Below, piece by piece: positions 1-7,946 of a DNA stretch of 25,828 bases (position 1 is its first letter; the number at the start of each line of letters is the position of its first letter). The stretch is from Flavobacteriaceae bacterium UBA980 (lineage in GTDB: Bacteria; Bacteroidota; Bacteroidia; Flavobacteriales; Flavobacteriaceae). The stretch spans positions 35,226 to 61,053 of the forward strand of contig DBBQ01000018.1 of assembly GCA_002292265.1 (NCBI GenBank). The letters run 5' to 3'. The translations under genes were made by a program, and so were the position numbers. The notes under the pieces were generated by a model. It ran no database searches. It was not told the DNA's origin and worked only from the letters and a program-made list of their open reading frames with translations.

Positions 1-2
1 TC

Positions 3-446
3 ATCGCACTTTCTGATCAAACGGATGTAAATATGGGAGGTTTTCAATGCATACCCTGGCTCTATCAAAATTACGAGCGTTGGAAACTCACCCAGCCACA
101 AGACCGTAACCGATTTCAGCCCGATATTACGGGTTTAGAAGATAAAATAGAAAAAGTGGCTCTAGAGGCTGGAGACTTGTTGATTTTCAATAGCCTTTTA
201 GCGCATGGCATCCGACCCAATCGATCCGAAGGCAAAGTGCGTATTGCCCAGTATATTTCTATGATGCCAGCGGAAGAGGACAATGAATCCTTAAAAAAAT
301 GGCGTATCCACTCTTGGAAAAACAGAATTGCACCCGAAGGATCTGCATTTCCAGGAGATCCTAGAAACTGGGAACAAACGAAATACAAAACAGCAAAACT
401 CTCACCACTAGGGGAAAAACTCTTGGGACTTACTCCCTGGAATTAA
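3..446 (+). CDS. Phytanoyl-CoA dioxygenase (PhyH)-like protein, C-terminal part
   Basis: The gene is cut by the left edge. The reading frame is already open at base 3 and runs to TAA at 444-446, leaving about 147 residues. The fragment looks like the C-terminal half of the PhyH family of Fe(II)/2-oxoglutarate dioxygenases. It begins IALSDQTDVNMGGFQCIPW, the usual strand before the distal metal ligand, and continues GDLLIFNSLLAHGIRPNRS, where His is the expected iron ligand and Arg the expected 2-oxoglutarate contact. The proximal HxD motif would lie outside the window, so the active site cannot be fully checked. The substrate is unknown; bacterial PhyH enzymes hydroxylate many small molecules. 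The SDR gene starts 6 bp after the stop, so the two are probably co-transcribed and may act on the same metabolite (inference). Confidence 0.72.
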   Translation: MALSDQTDVNMGGFQCIPWLYQNYERWKLTQPQDRNRFQPDITGLEDKIEKVALEAGDLLIFNSLLAHGIRPNRSEGKVRIAQYISMMPAEEDNESLKKWRIHSWKNRIAPEGSAFPGDPRNWEQTKYKTAKLSPLGEKLLGLTPWN

Positions 447-452
447 ATTTAA

Positions 453-1244
453 ATGGATTTAAAATTAAAGGACAAAACGGCTTTTATTTCAGGTTCAACT
501 TCAGGAATCGGATATGCTGTTGCTAAAATACTGTTGAGGGAAGGGATGTCGGTGTATATCAATGGGAGAAGTCAAAATTCTGTTGATACAGCTATCAGTC
601 AATTGAAAAATGAGGTTACAGATGCTTCTGTATCTGGTATCGTTGCAGATTTTAACCAACCTAGGCAAATCAGTAAAATATTTAAAACCCTTAGCGAGGT
701 AAATGTTTTAATTAATAACGTAGGAATTTATTCTTCCAGCTCTTTTTTTGCTACTTCTGTAGAAACTTGGCAAGAACAATTTCAGGTGAATGTGATGAGT
801 GGCGTATCCTTGTCGAAATACTATATGGAAAAAATGTTACACCAAAATTGGGGACGAATCTTATTTATTTCCAGTGAGTGTGCGTATTTGGTTCCTACAG
901 ATATGATTTCGTATAGCGCAACAAAAGCTGCTTTACACGCAACCTCTAGAGGCTTAGCACAACTTGCAAAGGGTACAGGAGTTACTTCTAATGTAGTTTT
1001 CCCTGGCTCCACATTAAGTGCAGGCGCTAAGTTTTTTTTACAAGAAAAAGCAGCAGCTGAAAAAAAATCAGTTCAGACTGTTGAAGAAAATTTTTTTAGA
1101 AATGAGCGGTCAAATTCTTTATTACAACGTTTTGCAACTACTGATGAGGTAGCAACAACTATTGCTTATCTTTGTAGTCCATTATCCTCCGCTACCAATG
1201 GTACTATAGTTAAAGTAGATGGGGGAAGTTCTGGTGGGATATAA
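453..1244 (+). CDS. Short-chain dehydrogenase/reductase (SDR), classical type
   Basis: This is a 263-residue NAD(P)-dependent oxidoreductase with every classical SDR hallmark: the nucleotide-binding loop GSTSGIG (residues 14-20), NNVG (88-91), the catalytic Ser141 in ISSE, and the YSATK active site with Tyr154 and Lys158. The length is typical and the C-terminal VDGGSSGGI matches the family end. NGR near residues 38-40 at the end of strand 2 hints at NADP preference (weak inference). The substrate cannot be read from sequence. It sits 6 bp behind the PhyH-like gene and 9 bp before tsaB, so the three probably share a transcript. PhyH plus SDR would fit a hydroxylate-then-oxidise step, but that is only an inference. 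The ATG at 453 gives the normal N-terminus. Confidence 0.9.
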   Translation: MDLKLKDKTAFISGSTSGIGYAVAKILLREGMSVYINGRSQNSVDTAISQLKNEVTDASVSGIVADFNQPRQISKIFKTLSEVNVLINNVGIYSSSSFFATSVETWQEQFQVNVMSGVSLSKYYMEKMLHQNWGRILFISSECAYLVPTDMISYSATKAALHATSRGLAQLAKGTGVTSNVVFPGSTLSAGAKFFLQEKAAAEKKSVQTVEENFFRNERSNSLLQRFATTDEVATTIAYLCSPLSSATNGTIVKVDGGSSGGI

Positions 1245-1253
1245 GAATGCGTT

Positions 1254-1946
1254 ATGGCATATATCATTCAGTTAGAAACAACGACAAAACAATGTTCGGT
1301 TGCCTTGAGTTATAAAGGAAATTGTATTTCCGAAAAGGTGTTGTTGGCCGAACACTTTAGCCATGACGAAAAACTACACGTCTTTATTCGAGAAGTGCTC
1401 CAAGAAGCTAGTGTTGGATTTTCTGAATTGGATGCGGTGTCTGTCAGCAAAGGTCCTGGATCTTACACAGGACTTAGAATTGGGGTAGCAGCAGCAAAAG
1501 GACTTTGCTTTGCTCTAGACCTTCCTTTGATTGGTATTCACACTCTGGAACTTATGGTACAGCCGTTTGTTGGTAAAGCCGAATACGCGTTTTTTATCCC
1601 TATGTTAGATGCACGTCGCATGGAAGTGTATACTGCTGTTTTCGATAACTCAAAAACGTGGATACAAGAAACAAATGCACTGGTTATAGAAGCGCAAAGC
1701 TTTTATGATCTTTTAGGCGATTCTCCTTGTTTAGTTTTTGGGAACGGTGCTTCAAAATTCAAGACGTTACAACCTAAGATCAACGCCCATTTTACGGAGA
1801 CGGTTTCTTATCCTTCGGCAGAAGACATGTCTAGATTGTCTTGGCTCGAGTTTCAAAAGAAAAATTTTGAGGACTTAGTCACTTTTGAACCTTTTTATTT
1901 AAAAGATTTTCAGACTACGCCTCCAAAAAAAAAAATTAGGGAATAA
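1254..1946 (+). CDS. tsaB: tRNA threonylcarbamoyladenosine biosynthesis protein TsaB
   Basis: TsaB (YeaZ) is a catalytically inactive ASKHA-fold partner of TsaD. With TsaE it forms the cytoplasmic complex that transfers the threonylcarbamoyl group to A37 of ANN-decoding tRNAs (t6A). The 230-residue length matches the family. The N-terminal strand (IIQLETTTKQCSVAL) and the signature SKGPGSYTGLRIGVAAAKG are diagnostic. It is the last gene of the left-edge plus-strand group and converges with the NifU gene, whose stop is 5 bp away. A run of 11 A at 1925-1935 lies in the last codons (PPKKKIRE) and could be a slippage site, but only the final few residues would change. No terminator hairpin is visible between the two convergent genes. 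Confidence 0.93.
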   Translation: MAYIIQLETTTKQCSVALSYKGNCISEKVLLAEHFSHDEKLHVFIREVLQEASVGFSELDAVSVSKGPGSYTGLRIGVAAAKGLCFALDLPLIGIHTLELMVQPFVGKAEYAFFIPMLDARRMEVYTAVFDNSKTWIQETNALVIEAQSFYDLLGDSPCLVFGNGASKFKTLQPKINAHFTETVSYPSAEDMSRLSWLEFQKKNFEDLVTFEPFYLKDFQTTPPKKKIRE

Positions 1947-1951
1947 GTAAA

Positions 1952-2842
1952 CTATCCATTTACAGCAACTACGTTTTCAATTTTACCCGGCATCATTTCT
2001 TTGAGCATATTTTCAATACCATTTTTTAAAGTAAACGTAGAAGAAGGACAACCACTACAAGCCCCTTGGAGTATAACCTTAACCGATTTTTCTGTAGGGT
2101 CATAAGAGTCAAAAGCGATATTTCCTCCATCCGAGGCTACCGCTGGTTTGATGTATTCGTCTAAAATGGAAACAATCTGTTCTTCTAGAGGATCTAGATT
2201 TTGTGGAGAAGGAACTTTTTGATCTACATCCTTGAGATCTGGATGTTCTGTAAGAATAGTATTTCCTTCTTCGATAAATGAACGTACAAACTCTCGAATT
2301 TCCATAACAACTTCCTCCCAGGTAGTTACTTCATATTTTGTGAGGGAAACATAATTAGCACTAATGAAAACTTCTTTGACAAAAGGAAAATGAAAGAGTT
2401 TTTGAGCCAATGGGGCATTTTTTGCCTCATCAATAGTTTTAAATTCTACACTTTCTGTGACTAAGGGTTTGTTTGCGACAAATTTCATCACTGCGGGATT
2501 GGGTGTACTTTCCGCATACACACTTACAGGGACTTTATTTCCTCGTGTTTCTTCAATCACGATTCCCCCATCGTTGAGGTAGTTTTCCAGTTGTATCCGA
2601 ACATCCTCGAGAACTTCTTCCCACTCTAAGATATCAAAACGCACCACCTCGAGATGTTTTTCGAAGAGACTTACAGATTTTACAAAGGGTAAATAAAACA
2701 GTTGTTGAATAAGGGGTGCCCCTTTTGCCTCATCAATGTTTTTAAAATGTATTGGATTTTTAGGGCCAATGTTTTGGTTTACCGTAAACTGTGCTTTTTG
2801 CTGTCCTTTTTCTGCGGATGCTTTAATTTGATATTCTCCCAC
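1952..2842 (-). CDS. NifU-family Fe-S cluster protein with two N-terminal Nfu domains
   Basis: This is an iron-sulfur scaffold or carrier protein. Two homologous N-terminal Nfu-type domains are clear from the repeated motif FKNIDEAKGAPLIQQLFYLPFVK and FKTIDEAKNAPLAQKLFHFPFVK, each followed by a WEEV helix. The C-terminal NifU domain carries GACSGCPSS, whose two Cys (262 and 265 from the GTG start) bind a bridging [4Fe-4S] cluster in this family. The frame is open up to a TTG at 2855-2857, giving 301 residues. I prefer GTG at 2842 (296 residues) because the TTG is the last three bases of a perfect TAnnTTTG box (2855-2862), and the shorter form fits remembered homologues better. The gene is monocistronic, divergent from the carbonic anhydrase-like gene and convergent with tsaB. 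Confidence 0.88.
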   Translation of the reverse strand: MGEYQIKASAEKGQQKAQFTVNQNIGPKNPIHFKNIDEAKGAPLIQQLFYLPFVKSVSLFEKHLEVVRFDILEWEEVLEDVRIQLENYLNDGGIVIEETRGNKVPVSVYAESTPNPAVMKFVANKPLVTESVEFKTIDEAKNAPLAQKLFHFPFVKEVFISANYVSLTKYEVTTWEEVVMEIREFVRSFIEEGNTILTEHPDLKDVDQKVPSPQNLDPLEEQIVSILDEYIKPAVASDGGNIAFDSYDPTEKSVKVILQGACSGCPSSTFTLKNGIENMLKEMMPGKIENVVAVNG

Positions 2843-2854
2843 CTGATTTTTTTT

Positions 2855-2862
2855 CAAAAATA
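2855..2862 (-). promoter_or_regulatory. Candidate -7 box of the NifU-family gene
   Basis: The minus strand reads TATTTTTG, a perfect match to the Bacteroidota -7 consensus TAnnTTTG. It lies in the 100 bp divergent region. Transcription would start near 2848, just before the GTG at 2842. No TTG-type -33 element is seen at the usual distance, so the call rests on one box in AT-rich DNA. Confidence 0.4.
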
Positions 2863-2943
2863 GTTAATGAATGTCAAATAACAGTTGAGCATTGGAGCTA
2901 TTTTGACCAAAATCTTTTTGTATTTTGTACCAAAGCCAAAATT

Positions 2944-3456
2944 ATGCTACTCAAGTCAGTTCGAGGATATACACCTTCTTATGGATCAAATTGTTTTTTT
3001 GCAGAGAATGCAACTTTAATTGGGGATGTAATCCTAGGAGATGAGGTTTCGGTATGGTATCAGGCGGTAGTTCGTGGAGATGTAAATTCCATTCGTATTG
3101 GAAATAAAGTCAATATTCAGGACGGCGTGGTGATCCATGCCACTTATGAAACTGCTGCTACTCATATTGGGAATAATGTATCTATAGGCCACAACGCTAT
3201 TGTTCACGGCTGTACGCTACACGATAATGTTTTGGTGGGGATGGGAAGTATTGTGATGGATCATTGTGAAATAGGGAGTAACAGTATTATCGCTGCTGGC
3301 GCAGTAGTGACTCAAAACACCATTGTCCCCCCAGGTTCAATTTACGCAGGGGTACCCGCGCGAAAAATTAAAGAGATTGATCCTGACTTACAGCAAAACG
3401 AAATTCAGCGAATTGCAAAAAATTATATTCTTTACGCGTCTTGGTTTAAGGCATAA
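2944..3456 (+). CDS. Gamma carbonic anhydrase-like hexapeptide-repeat protein
   Basis: This 170-residue protein is a left-handed beta-helix (hexapeptide repeats) of the gamma carbonic anhydrase/PaaY/YrdA group. The repeats run from about residue 20 to 140 (IGDVILGDEV, IRIGNKVNIQDG, IGNNVSIGHNAIVHG, IAAGAVV). The three metal-binding histidines expected for the family are present: His65, His83 and His88, with the His-x4-His spacing intact. RGDVNSI and YAGVPARKIKEI are also standard. A Zn- or Fe-dependent trimeric CO2 hydratase is possible, but many family members have weak or no measured activity, so the biochemical role is uncertain. The ATG at 2944 starts directly on the first strand. The gene stands alone and ends in a hairpin terminator. 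Confidence 0.9.
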   Translation: MLLKSVRGYTPSYGSNCFFAENATLIGDVILGDEVSVWYQAVVRGDVNSIRIGNKVNIQDGVVIHATYETAATHIGNNVSIGHNAIVHGCTLHDNVLVGMGSIVMDHCEIGSNSIIAAGAVVTQNTIVPPGSIYAGVPARKIKEIDPDLQQNEIQRIAKNYILYASWFKA

Positions 3457-3484
3457 AAAAAACCACCCTATTGGTGGTTTTTTT
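3457..3484. terminator. Bidirectional intrinsic terminator
   Basis: A perfect AACCACC / GGTGGTT stem (3461-3467 with 3473-3479, loop CTATT) is flanked by A-tracts on the left and T-tracts on the right, so it works as a Rho-independent terminator in both directions. It lies immediately after the stop of the carbonic anhydrase-like gene (+) and 17 bp beyond the stop of the last OmpH gene (-). Confidence 0.88.
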
Positions 3485-3500
3485 ACCTAGTTTATTTTTT

Positions 3501-4007
3501 TTAAAATCCTAAATCTGATTTTACGTCAGGCATAAGATCTTTTCCAGTGGCCATAATCACGCTTCCTCCAGGACTGGAGTCCAATACGTAATTAAACCCT
3601 TGAGCTGCTGCAACTTTTTCAATGGCGGCACGTGCTTTATCATAAAGTGGACGCATCATTTCTGCAGAACGTTTTTGCAATTCTTGAGCGGCAGTTTCTC
3701 TAAACTCTTGGATGCGTTGTTGCATTTCTTGCAATTCTACCTGACGTTGCTGATTGATCAAATCGGTCTGGTTTTCAGCATCTCCTTGATAGCTTTGCGC
3801 TTTGGTTTGAAATTCTTTGGCAGAAGTTTCCAATTCTTTAGCGTATTGGTCTTCTAATTTTTTGAGTTCATTTTGAGCTGCAATCACCTCGGGCATTTCA
3901 CTAATCAGTTGTTGCGTATTGATGTGTGCAACTTTAGACTGAGCCATCATGCTTAAAGGGGCAAGAGATAAAAATAAACTAATGATAAGGGTAGTAAAAT
4001 GTTTCAT
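3501..4007 (-). CDS. OmpH/Skp family periplasmic chaperone (second copy)
   Basis: This 168-residue OmpH/Skp protein is a periplasmic holdase that carries unfolded outer-membrane proteins to the BAM complex. It has a signal peptide (MKHFTTLIISLFLSLAPLSM, cleavage probably after AQ at about residue 23), then VAHINTQQLISEMPEV, the usual Skp opening strand, a long Gln/Glu/Lys-rich coiled coil (about residues 45-125) and a C-terminal strand (FNYVLDSSPGG). It lies 13 bp after the other OmpH gene and is the last gene of the nadK-to-OmpH minus-strand block, with a terminator behind it. Tandem OmpH genes behind bamA are common in Bacteroidota. skp would be the E. coli equivalent, but assignment of one paralogue is not possible. 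Confidence 0.9.
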   Translation of the reverse strand: MKHFTTLIISLFLSLAPLSMMAQSKVAHINTQQLISEMPEVIAAQNELKKLEDQYAKELETSAKEFQTKAQSYQGDAENQTDLINQQRQVELQEMQQRIQEFRETAAQELQKRSAEMMRPLYDKARAAIEKVAAAQGFNYVLDSSPGGSVIMATGKDLMPDVKSDLGF

Positions 4008-4020
4008 AAGTGTAGTGATA

Positions 4021-4617
4021 TTAATTGTTTAAGGAATTCGTTTTCGTTTTTAATTTTTCTAACGCTTCCTTTCTATTTTGTATGCGTTGTTGTCTATTTA
4101 TTTTTTTTATAACTAGGTCGCTAATATCGTAAATTTTTGCGGAATACAACATGGTTACGCTGGAAGATCGATCAAAAATAAAATCGTATTTTTTCTCCTC
4201 AGCTATTTGTTTGACCACAGTTAATACCTGATCTTGAACAGGTTGAATCAATTTGGAACGTTGAATGATCATATCTCCCTGAGGGCCAAAGCGTTTTTCT
4301 TGTAAATTCACAATTTCAGAGGCAAAGTCTTTGATTTCCATCTCACGGTCTTTAATCAACTCTGGAGTGAGTAATATCCGTTCTGTGTTTAGCTGATCTT
4401 CAAATTGTTTCAGTTGAATTTTCTTGAGCTCAATTTCTTTTTTCCACTTTTCGATGTTCTTGTCCAAAAGTTGACTTGCTTTGCCGTACTCTTCGACACT
4501 TTCCAGTATGACATTCATATCAATGTAGCCAACTCGCGTACCTCTTTGAGCAAATGAGGACACACTGAGGCTAAAAAAGAGGGTTAAAAGCAGGTATGTT
4601 GATTTTTTTAAGGTCAT
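4021..4617 (-). CDS. OmpH/Skp family periplasmic chaperone (first copy)
   Basis: A 198-residue paralogue of the following gene. It starts with a signal peptide (MTLKKSTYLLLTLFFSLSVSSFAQ), then VGYIDMNVILESVEEYGKA, a coiled-coil arm (about residues 45-140) and the strand KKYDFIFDRSSSVTMLY that closes the Skp trimer body. A basic tail (RQQRIQNRKEALEKLKTK) extends past the usual domain end and is absent from the second copy. It begins 76 bp downstream of the bamA stop, so it may be co-transcribed with bamA or have its own weak promoter; I see no clear TAnnTTTG box in the gap. Role inferred from family: delivery of nascent barrels, including T9SS and TonB-dependent proteins, to BamA. Confidence 0.9.
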   Translation of the reverse strand: MTLKKSTYLLLTLFFSLSVSSFAQRGTRVGYIDMNVILESVEEYGKASQLLDKNIEKWKKEIELKKIQLKQFEDQLNTERILLTPELIKDREMEIKDFASEIVNLQEKRFGPQGDMIIQRSKLIQPVQDQVLTVVKQIAEEKKYDFIFDRSSSVTMLYSAKIYDISDLVIKKINRQQRIQNRKEALEKLKTKTNSLNN

Positions 4618-4693
4618 TAGTTTAATAACGTTGAGAATTTCAAGATAGTATGGGGTTTAAAAAAAAGTAGTGGTATAGTTTTCAGGGAGCAAA

Positions 4694-7258
4694 TTAGAAT
4701 CGTTGACCGATAACAAAATGGGTTTCCCATCCGTTTGGCGTAGAAAGATTTGAATTGACATTGTCAAATCCATAACCAAAATCAATTCCCAACAATCCAA
4801 AAGCTGGCATGAATATTCGGACCCCTGCACCAGCAGAACGTTTTGAAACAAAGGGATTAAATTCTCTAAACGTATCGTATCCTTTCCCTGCCTCTAAAAA
4901 GGTCAACGCATAGATGGAGGCACTGGGTTTTAGAGTAATGGGATAGCGCAGTTCAAGTGAAAACTTATTGTAGATCACTGAACCGTCTCTACTGGATAAG
5001 GATTGGTTTGGGTAGCCTCTCAGCGCTATGGTTTCTCTTCCATCTAAGGCATAACTTACCATTCCGTCACCTCCTAGGAAGAATCGCTCGAAAGGAATGT
5101 TTCCCCTGGAAAGATTGTACGCTCCGATAAACCCAAAGTCCGCTTGGGTCTTTAAGACCAACTTTTCATAGATGGGGGTGTACCAAGTACCATTAAATTT
5201 AATTTTATAAAATTCTAACCATCTAAATTTTTCTTGATCTATTTTTTCTACATCAGGATTGCCTAACTCATCCTGAAATTCAGGAAGATCTCCCAGACTC
5301 GTATAGTCTGTACCTGAAAAAAGAGAGTAGGGAGGTGTAAATTTTCCACTGATGCTAAAAGTAGATCCTCCGGTTGGGAAAATAGGATTAATCCTAGTGT
5401 TGTTTCGAGTTAAGTTTATTGTGTAGGCAAGGTTGTTTGCTGCTCCATCACCAAAAGTGAAGAGCCCCGTATAGTAATTGATCAAGTTATAATACTGATA
5501 GGAGATCGACTGAGAGAGTTGGAAAAAATCGTCAGGAACACGTAGTCTTTTGGCCAAACCTAGTGTGGCCCCACTGATTTGAAAGGATTGATTTTTATCT
5601 GCTAGTCCCGTGAAAAAGTCATAACGGTACTGGATGGTGTGTTGTAGCGAGGTGGAAAATTGCACGGGTTGTTGTCCGCCCAGCCAAGGTTCTGAAAAAC
5701 TAAAGCTGTAGGTATTGTAAAACTGACTAGCTTGAAGACGAAGGGCTAAAGTTTGTCCATCTCCCATGGGAAGGGGTCTGTACTTGGTTCGATCAAAGAT
5801 GTTGCGCATAGAAAAGTTATTGAACGACAATCCAAGAGTACCGATAAAGCCTCCCTGGCCATAGCCTCCTTGAAGTTCAATTTGACTTGCTCCAGATTCT
5901 ACTAGGTCAAATCGGACATCTATAGTTCCTGAATTAGGATCTACATTCTCAATCTGTGGGTTGATTTGTTCCGCATCAAAAAATCCCAATTGCCCTACTT
6001 CACGAACTGTTCGAACCAGCTTGTCTTTGCTGTAGAGTTCCCCTGGTTTTGTGCGGAGCTCTCGGTAGATTACATGATCGTTGGTCTTTGTATTTCCTTC
6101 AACAACAATTTTGTTGAAATTTGCTAGTTTTCCTTCAGTAATTCTGATTTCAAAGTTGATGGTGTCTTCTACAGCACTTACTTCTACGGCATTGATATTA
6201 GAAAAGAGATACCCGTTGTTTTGGTAGAGGTTTGTAATGTCGTTTCCGTCTGGTTTACTGGTATCTGCAATTCGTTTTTTGAGTAAAACACCATTGTAAA
6301 CATCTCCTTTTTTAAGGCCCAAAACTTGTTGCAAAATGGCGTTGGAATAAACGGTATTTCCAATAAAATCAATAGTGCCAAAATAGTATTTATTGCCCTC
6401 TTCAATTTCTAACTGAAGATCTACCGTGTTTGAATTGTCCTCGTTTCGAATCAGGGAGTCGGTTAGGATACGGGCATCGCGATACCCTTCTTCTTTGTAA
6501 AAATCAATTAAATCAGAGAGGTCGTCTTTAAAATCATTATCGATAAACTTGGATCGTTTCCAAAAACGAACGGGATTTTTAACTTTCGTATTTTTTAACT
6601 GGGATCGTAGTTTATTTCCCTTGTATACCTCGTTTCCTACGAATTCAATGTCTTTAATTTTAATACGTGACCCTTTGTCTATATTGACTACTATTTTATA
6701 GGAATTTGTTCCCACACTGTCTTTGATTGTGTTCAGTACAACTTTAGTATCGAGAAAGCCTTCTTTTTTGTATTTGTTTACAATATAATTTTTTGTGTTG
6801 GTAAGGAAACTTTCTGAAAGTTTCTTCCCAGTTATAAGTTCGGTGTCTTTGATAAGGCTCTCGATACTCCCTTTTTTAAGTCCATTGATTTTAACATCGG
6901 TTAGGGTAGGGAGTTCTTCGATATCTATTTCAACAGAAACTGAGTTGTTTTCTACCTTGGTGATATAGAAATTGATATCACTAAACAAATCCAACCCCCA
7001 AAGCTTGCTTATTACGGCGCTTACTTCTTCACCCGGTAGGCTGATTTCTTGTCCTTTTCTTAAACCACTGTAGGAGATTACGGTTTGGGCATTAAAGGTT
7101 TTGATACCCCGAACGCTAATAGAGTCCAAAATATAGGACTTGCCTTTGACAAAGCCCTCGGTTTGGGCATAGGAAAAGGAAGTCCAGAAGAGGACCAGTC
7201 CAAGGACCCAAAAATTAAATAAAGGTTTAAAAAGTGAGTTGTTCGCTCGTTTTTCCAA
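4694..7258 (-). CDS. bamA: Outer membrane protein assembly factor BamA
   Basis: BamA is the essential Omp85-family barrel that inserts outer-membrane proteins. The 854 residues contain a signal peptide (about residues 1-31, ending SYAQ), a series of periplasmic POTRA domains (about 40-430, with the typical 'GNxxxxxxxL' and 'F.dI.V.V.eg' patterns), then a 16-strand barrel ending in the C-terminal aromatic of VIGQRF. The region FERFFLGGDGMVSYALDGRE matches the Omp85 barrel segment that carries the loop 6 area, although the canonical VRGY reads as LRGY here. The start is TTG at 7256-7258, inside uppS (32 bp overlap). No ATG exists before the signal peptide and an in-frame stop lies upstream, so TTG is the best start and suggests translational coupling to uppS. 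Confidence 0.95.
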   Translation of the reverse strand: MEKRANNSLFKPLFNFWVLGLVLFWTSFSYAQTEGFVKGKSYILDSISVRGIKTFNAQTVISYSGLRKGQEISLPGEEVSAVISKLWGLDLFSDINFYITKVENNSVSVEIDIEELPTLTDVKINGLKKGSIESLIKDTELITGKKLSESFLTNTKNYIVNKYKKEGFLDTKVVLNTIKDSVGTNSYKIVVNIDKGSRIKIKDIEFVGNEVYKGNKLRSQLKNTKVKNPVRFWKRSKFIDNDFKDDLSDLIDFYKEEGYRDARILTDSLIRNEDNSNTVDLQLEIEEGNKYYFGTIDFIGNTVYSNAILQQVLGLKKGDVYNGVLLKKRIADTSKPDGNDITNLYQNNGYLFSNINAVEVSAVEDTINFEIRITEGKLANFNKIVVEGNTKTNDHVIYRELRTKPGELYSKDKLVRTVREVGQLGFFDAEQINPQIENVDPNSGTIDVRFDLVESGASQIELQGGYGQGGFIGTLGLSFNNFSMRNIFDRTKYRPLPMGDGQTLALRLQASQFYNTYSFSFSEPWLGGQQPVQFSTSLQHTIQYRYDFFTGLADKNQSFQISGATLGLAKRLRVPDDFFQLSQSISYQYYNLINYYTGLFTFGDGAANNLAYTINLTRNNTRINPIFPTGGSTFSISGKFTPPYSLFSGTDYTSLGDLPEFQDELGNPDVEKIDQEKFRWLEFYKIKFNGTWYTPIYEKLVLKTQADFGFIGAYNLSRGNIPFERFFLGGDGMVSYALDGRETIALRGYPNQSLSSRDGSVIYNKFSLELRYPITLKPSASIYALTFLEAGKGYDTFREFNPFVSKRSAGAGVRIFMPAFGLLGIDFGYGFDNVNSNLSTPNGWETHFVIGQRF

Positions 7259-7946
7259 ATCGTCTTTCTCGTTTACCGTAGTTTAACAATGCTTTTTGTA
7301 AATCTTCTTTTGTAAAATCTGGCCATAAGGTTTTTGTAAAATACAACTCTGCATAGGCGATATGCCACAGAAGAAAATTACTGATTCGTTCTTCACCACT
7401 GGTTCTAATAAGTAAGTCTACAGGAGGTAAATTACGCGTGTAAAGATGCTCATTAATGGTGGATTCGTCAACTTTTTCAGGTGAAATTATACTATTTTTA
7501 ACTTTAATCGAAATGGCTTTTACGGCAGCTACAATTTCCTCTTTTCCTCCGTAATTCAAGGCTAAGGTAAGAACCATTCCACTATTGTTTTTTGTTTTTT
7601 CAATGACAAAGAGGAGTTCTTCTTTAACCAGCTCGGGCAGGGTATTCAAATCTCCAACAGCACACAATTTGATGTTGTTTTCTGTTAGACGTCTAAATTC
7701 TTTTTTCAATGAACTTACTAAAAGTTTCATCAAAATATTGACTTCGTCTTTGGGACGATTCCAGTTTTCTTTAGAAAACGCGAAAAGTGTAAGGTATTCG
7801 ATTTGATGCCGTACGGCTTCCTCTACGATTTCACGAACCGTTTTTGCACCCCGACTATGACCTACAACGCGTTTTTTACCCAGTTTTTGAGCCCAACGAC
7901 CGTTGCCGTCCATAATGATTGCTACGTGTTTTGGTTGTGTGTTCAT
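7227..7946 (-). CDS. uppS: Isoprenyl transferase (undecaprenyl diphosphate synthase)
   Basis: This cis-prenyltransferase condenses farnesyl diphosphate with IPP to make undecaprenyl diphosphate, the lipid carrier for peptidoglycan and surface polysaccharides. The 239 residues carry the family signature HVAIIMDGNGRWA with catalytic Asp13, the GAKTVREIVE helix, FAFSKENWNRP and the C-terminal DLLIRTSGEERISNFLLWHIAYAELYF, which includes the RxSGExR-type diphosphate-binding motif. The ATG at 7946 directly abuts the stop of the DUF6089 gene, and its 3' end overlaps bamA by 32 bp. uppS next to bamA is a widespread arrangement that groups envelope-building functions. Confidence 0.95.
   Translation of the reverse strand: MNTQPKHVAIIMDGNGRWAQKLGKKRVVGHSRGAKTVREIVEEAVRHQIEYLTLFAFSKENWNRPKDEVNILMKLLVSSLKKEFRRLTENNIKLCAVGDLNTLPELVKEELLFVIEKTKNNSGMVLTLALNYGGKEEIVAAVKAISIKVKNSIISPEKVDESTINEHLYTRNLPPVDLLIRTSGEERISNFLLWHIAYAELYFTKTLWPDFTKEDLQKALLNYGKRERRFGKTSEQLTF

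Noticed and set aside
1925..1935. Run of 11 A as a programmed frameshift site in tsaB
   Set aside because: It is three codons from the stop, so slippage would alter only the tail; no second frame continues into a meaningful product.
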